NCBI GenBank assembly: GCA_016165875.1
Contig: JABBOT010000080.1
Location: 49,310,032 to 49,374,031 of the forward strand
Direction: 5' to 3'
DNA from: Acanthopleura granulata
Lineage: Eukaryota; Mollusca; Polyplacophora; Chitonida; Chitonidae
Length of the DNA: 64,000 nt
Position 1 is the stretch's first letter. Every line of letters begins with the position of its first letter. This document shows, piece after piece, positions 61,401 to 64,000 of the stretch. Made by a program: the position numbers and the translations under genes. A model generated the notes under the pieces. That model worked only from the letters and a program-made list of their open reading frames with translations. It was not told where the DNA came from and ran no database searches.

Positions 61401-64000
61401 ATGTCGTAAACTTTGGTTTCATTATTTTTAGATATCTTGATCAAAATTTTTCTTTTCAGCAAGTTTGTACACCTTCTGCTTATATTTGTCAGGATTAACA
61501 TTTTGTAAATTTGTCACGTTTCGTAAAGTTATCACAACCAGTCAGTAAGCATGTTATATTTTTGTAAATTTGTGGCTATTCTATAGGTTCAGTTTTCACA
61601 ATTTAACTTCGATGTTGTCATGGAAAATTTGTCATTTTGTTATAATTCTAAACTTTGTGTTGTTTTAGTGTTCTGCATGTACTATGTGTTCCATGGCGTA
61701 CTACGTGAGCGTCCGTATGAGATCGTGGTCTTGACATTAGCCACAGGAGTTGTTTTGTTGTACAGCAGCCTGAACTATGCCCTGAGCAAGCAGAACACCA
61801 TCAAACTGGTGAGAAACTATCTCTGCCTTTCTAGAACCCATGGTAGTCAAAGAAATTATAAGTTAACATTCATTGATACGTTCCACTGACACTGTGATTC
61901 GGAAGAGGCTGCTTTACCAAATGACATTGTTGATTCTGTATTGAGAGGGCAACCTTGCCCAAATAACATTGATTCTCTATTGAGAGGGCAACCTTGCCCA
62001 AATAACATTGATTCTGTATTGAGAGGACAACCTTGCCCAAATAACATTGATTCTGTATTGAGAGGACAACCTTGTCCAAATAACATTGATTCTGTATTGA
62101 GAGGACAACCTTACCCAAATAACATTGATTCTGTATTGAGAGGACAACCTTGCCCAAATAACATTGATTCTGTATTGAGAGGGCAACCTTGCCTAAATAA
62201 CATTGATTCTACATTGAGAAGACAGCCTTTCTCAAATAACATTATTGATTCTCTGTTGAGAAGACAACCTTGCTGAAATAACATTGCTAATTCTGTATTG
62301 AGAAGGCAACCTTACCCAAATAACATTGTTGATTCTGTATTGAGAGGGCAACCTTACCCAAATAACTTTGTTGATTCTGTATTGAGAGGGTAACCTTTCC
62401 AAAAGAACACAGTTGATTCTGTATTGAAAGGGCAACCTTTCCCAATTAACATTGCTGATTCTATTTTGAGAGAGCAACCTTGTCCAAATAACATTGTTGA
62501 TTCTGTATTGAGAGGACAAGTTTGTCCAAATAACATTGTTGATTCTATTTTGAGAGAGCAACCTTGTCCAAATAACATTGTTGATTCTGTATTGAGAGGG
62601 CAACCTTGTCCAAATAACATTGTTGGTTCTGCTTTGAGAAAGCAGCCTTGTCCACATAAGATTGTTGATTCTGCTTTGAGAGAGCAACCTTGTCCAAGTA
62701 GCATTGTTGATTCTGTATTGATAGGGCAACCTTTCCCAAATAACACTGTTGATTCTGTATTGATAGAGCAACCATGTCCAAGTAATATTGTTGATTCTGT
62801 ATTGATAGGGCAACCTTGTCCAAATAACATTGTTGATTCTGTATTTAGTGGACAGCTTTGCCCAAATAACATTGTTGATTCGGAACTGATATACAAGCTT
62901 TTCCAAACATCAAGATCACTGAATGATGTTAAATGACCAATCTGATATTGATTTGTCCAGTTTTGTTGAAATACATTTGTTTGTTTCAGGTGCGCCTTGT
63001 TTTAGTTTGCATCATTGCGCCAATCATCATCGCCCTGGGGGTGTATATTTCCCGTCAATATTATCTCTCTGGGAACCTCATTTTCCGCACCGTCGGTGCA
63101 AACACTGCCCTACAGGACATGTGCAAGGTGCTGTATTTCTTCTATGGAGTTTTGAAGCTGGACCTTCAGCTGGGGGTAAGCCATTTAGTCTAACACTTGT
63201 GACAGACTGGTTCTAGAGTTGGTATTTAACACCATTGGGAAATGGTGTCTTGTCCTGGACACTAGGTGATAATTATAACATCATGATGATACATCATTCA
63301 CATCAGATACTGCCCATACAGTTGGCATTATTCACTGTGAAAGTGTTGAGTATAGACTACTGTTATCACCAGCTGTGGTTCTGGTCTGCTGGTATTGCAA
63401 CAGGAAATGGCCTAAGAAAGGCTTGAAGATGTTAATTAAAGGTTGTCCATTGGCATGGCTTCTTTGACATAAATAATTAAATTTCTATCACTGATGTAAG
63501 GTAAGGTTCAGTTAGCGAATAGTGATGTATGCTCTGCTAGTCCCTCAGTCAGACATACTACACAGTTGCTAATAACAACCTTTGGGATCCATTAACAAAA
63601 CATGTGTAGATAACCTCTAGAATTAATTTTTTTAATGCCTGGACTCAAGGTTCAAGTCTTGTTATCTGAGGCATACTGATTTGATTACGGTTGTTGTCTG
63701 TCCCAAAGAGACACAGGTTTGTGTTCAGTACATAGTTCGGTCAGATAAGCTCAGAATAATGGCAAGAGTACCCTGTTCTTTTGTTCAGCTGATTTCAACC
63801 TTGCTTAGATCAGTTTACCTGGAGATTTTAAGTAGAGGTTAGACCATGATTTGATCAGAACTGTGCAACATTACAGCCAGACCAAGCCCAGATACAAATC
63901 ATGGAAGAGCTGGCTGGAGATGTGGAATCAGGTCATTAGGGTAGTGGGGTCATACAAACTGAAACATTGTGGCCAGTGTTCACCCTAAGCTTATACATTG
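58368..64000 (+). CDS. Multi-pass membrane protein of unrecognised family, first four exons, continues past the right edge
   Basis: Four exons (58,368-58,460; 60,740-60,899; 61,669-61,808; 62,990-63,175) join in phase to about 193 codons with no stop. A 31-residue hydrophilic N-terminus (MATETPEDPPLTYADLGIPT) leads to helices near residues 41-61 (EWVFVAVTGLGLPTTLILSL), 73-96, 104-125 and 134-149. After these comes YYLSGNLIFRTVGANTALQD and a further amphipathic segment at the edge. RERPYE lies in the loop after the second helix. I do not recognise the family; it resembles neither a GPCR nor an obvious transporter motif set. An additional exon between exons 1 and 2 cannot be excluded. Confidence 0.75.
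58461..60739. other. Membrane-protein gene intron 1, no feature seen
   Basis: About 2.3 kb. It has a TA run at 60,000-60,012 and two modest open frames (59,155-59,412 minus; 60,400-60,681 plus) that I could not support as exons. Confidence 0.5.
60740..60899 (+). CDS. Membrane-protein gene exon 2
   Basis: 160 bp, phase 0 to 1, encoding SRKLSDLERWEWVFVAVTGL, then a helix, KLFTTTMTDPDFVFALLLII and NT. The acceptor is TGTTTTCAG and the donor CCT|GTAAGC. Confidence 0.85.
60950..61205. repeat. ~28-32 bp imperfect array
   Basis: About eight units of ATTACCTGCCAGTTAATAAA / ATCAGTATGC type, just after exon 2 of the membrane-protein gene. Similarity to the exon 2 end (AATACCTGTAAG) is limited to a few bases and is not taken as derivation. 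Confidence 0.85.
61669..61808 (+). CDS. Membrane-protein gene exon 3
   Basis: 140 bp, phase 1 to 0, encoding FCMYYVFHGVLRERPYEIVV and LTLATGVVLLYSSLNYALSK, ending QNTIKL. The acceptor is TGTTGTTTTAG and the donor CTG|GTGAGA. Confidence 0.88.
61925..62895. repeat. 39/42-bp satellite, ~24 copies
   Basis: Left part (to ~62,220): 39-bp units with ACATTGATTCTGTATTGAG. Right part (from ~62,240): 42-bp units with ACATTGTTGATTCTGTATTG, differing by a GTT insertion. Both lengths are multiples of three, giving long frames on both strands. It is intronic and unrelated to flanking exon edges as far as I can see. Confidence 0.95.
62990..63175 (+). CDS. Membrane-protein gene exon 4
   Basis: 186 bp, phase 0 to 0, encoding VRLVLVCIIAPIIIALGVYI, then SRQYYLSGNLIFRTVGANTA and LQDMCKVLYFFYGVLKLDLQ, ending LG. 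The acceptor is TTTGTTTCAG and the donor GGG|GTAAGC. Confidence 0.88.
63176..64000. other. Membrane-protein gene intron 4 (start), no feature seen
   Basis: Unique sequence from the exon 4 donor to the right edge. No further exon was recognised. Confidence 0.5.

Noticed and set aside
62232..62936. Long open frames on both strands
   Set aside because: Product of the 42-bp satellite; several frames are open at once.
60900..63187. Twelve identical bases GTAAGCCATTTA after both exon 2 and exon 4 donors
   Set aside because: Mostly splice consensus plus a short AT-rich match; no further similarity, so probably chance.

Overview
This window is eukaryotic, from an invertebrate and most likely a lophotrochozoan such as a mollusc. 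The genes are split into short exons with GT-AG introns. The introns hold about eleven copies of one tRNA-headed SINE, one copy of a second SINE, and an unusual load of minisatellites. The SINE families look like ones I know from molluscs, but that is from memory; I cannot name the species.

Three genes are supported. (1) Positions 39,329 down to the left edge, minus strand: a full-size ABCC transporter of the MRP1 type. I place 28 exons plus one alternative exon, about 1,471 codons, in phase throughout. The order is TMD0, L0, TMD1, NBD1, linker, TMD2 and the first two thirds of NBD2. The NBD2 signature, Walker B and C-terminus lie off the left edge. (2) 54,924 to 44,716, minus strand: BCAS2/SPF27, a spliceosome (Prp19-complex) subunit, complete in 7 exons (214 aa). 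(3) From 58,368 to beyond the right edge, plus strand: the first four exons of a multi-pass membrane protein I do not recognise.

Two features stand out. First, ABCC exon 12 exists as two tandem, equal-length (147 bp), same-phase, diverged versions 73 bp apart, which is the signature of mutually exclusive exons. Second, many of the minisatellites are not random intronic repeats. Their unit contains the edge of the neighbouring exon together with its splice site, repeated outward into the intron. I see this at the 3' edges (5' splice sites) of ABCC exons 3, 10, 21, 22 and 28 and BCAS2 exon 5. I also see it at the 5' edges (3' splice sites) of ABCC exons 4, 5 and 17 and BCAS2 exon 6. Some arrays carry tens of near-identical splice sites; at exon 4 the unit is in frame and would add hydrophobic 12-residue blocks. 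Other arrays (26 bp at 0.7-1.8 kb, 99 bp at 49.7-50.4 kb, 39/42 bp at 61.9-62.9 kb) show no exon origin.

Layout: 1-39.3 kb ABCC gene; 39.3-44.7 kb intergenic; 44.7-54.9 kb BCAS2; 54.9-58.4 kb intergenic with the second SINE; 58.4-64 kb membrane-protein gene. A degenerate OTU-protease-like ORF sits in BCAS2 intron 1.
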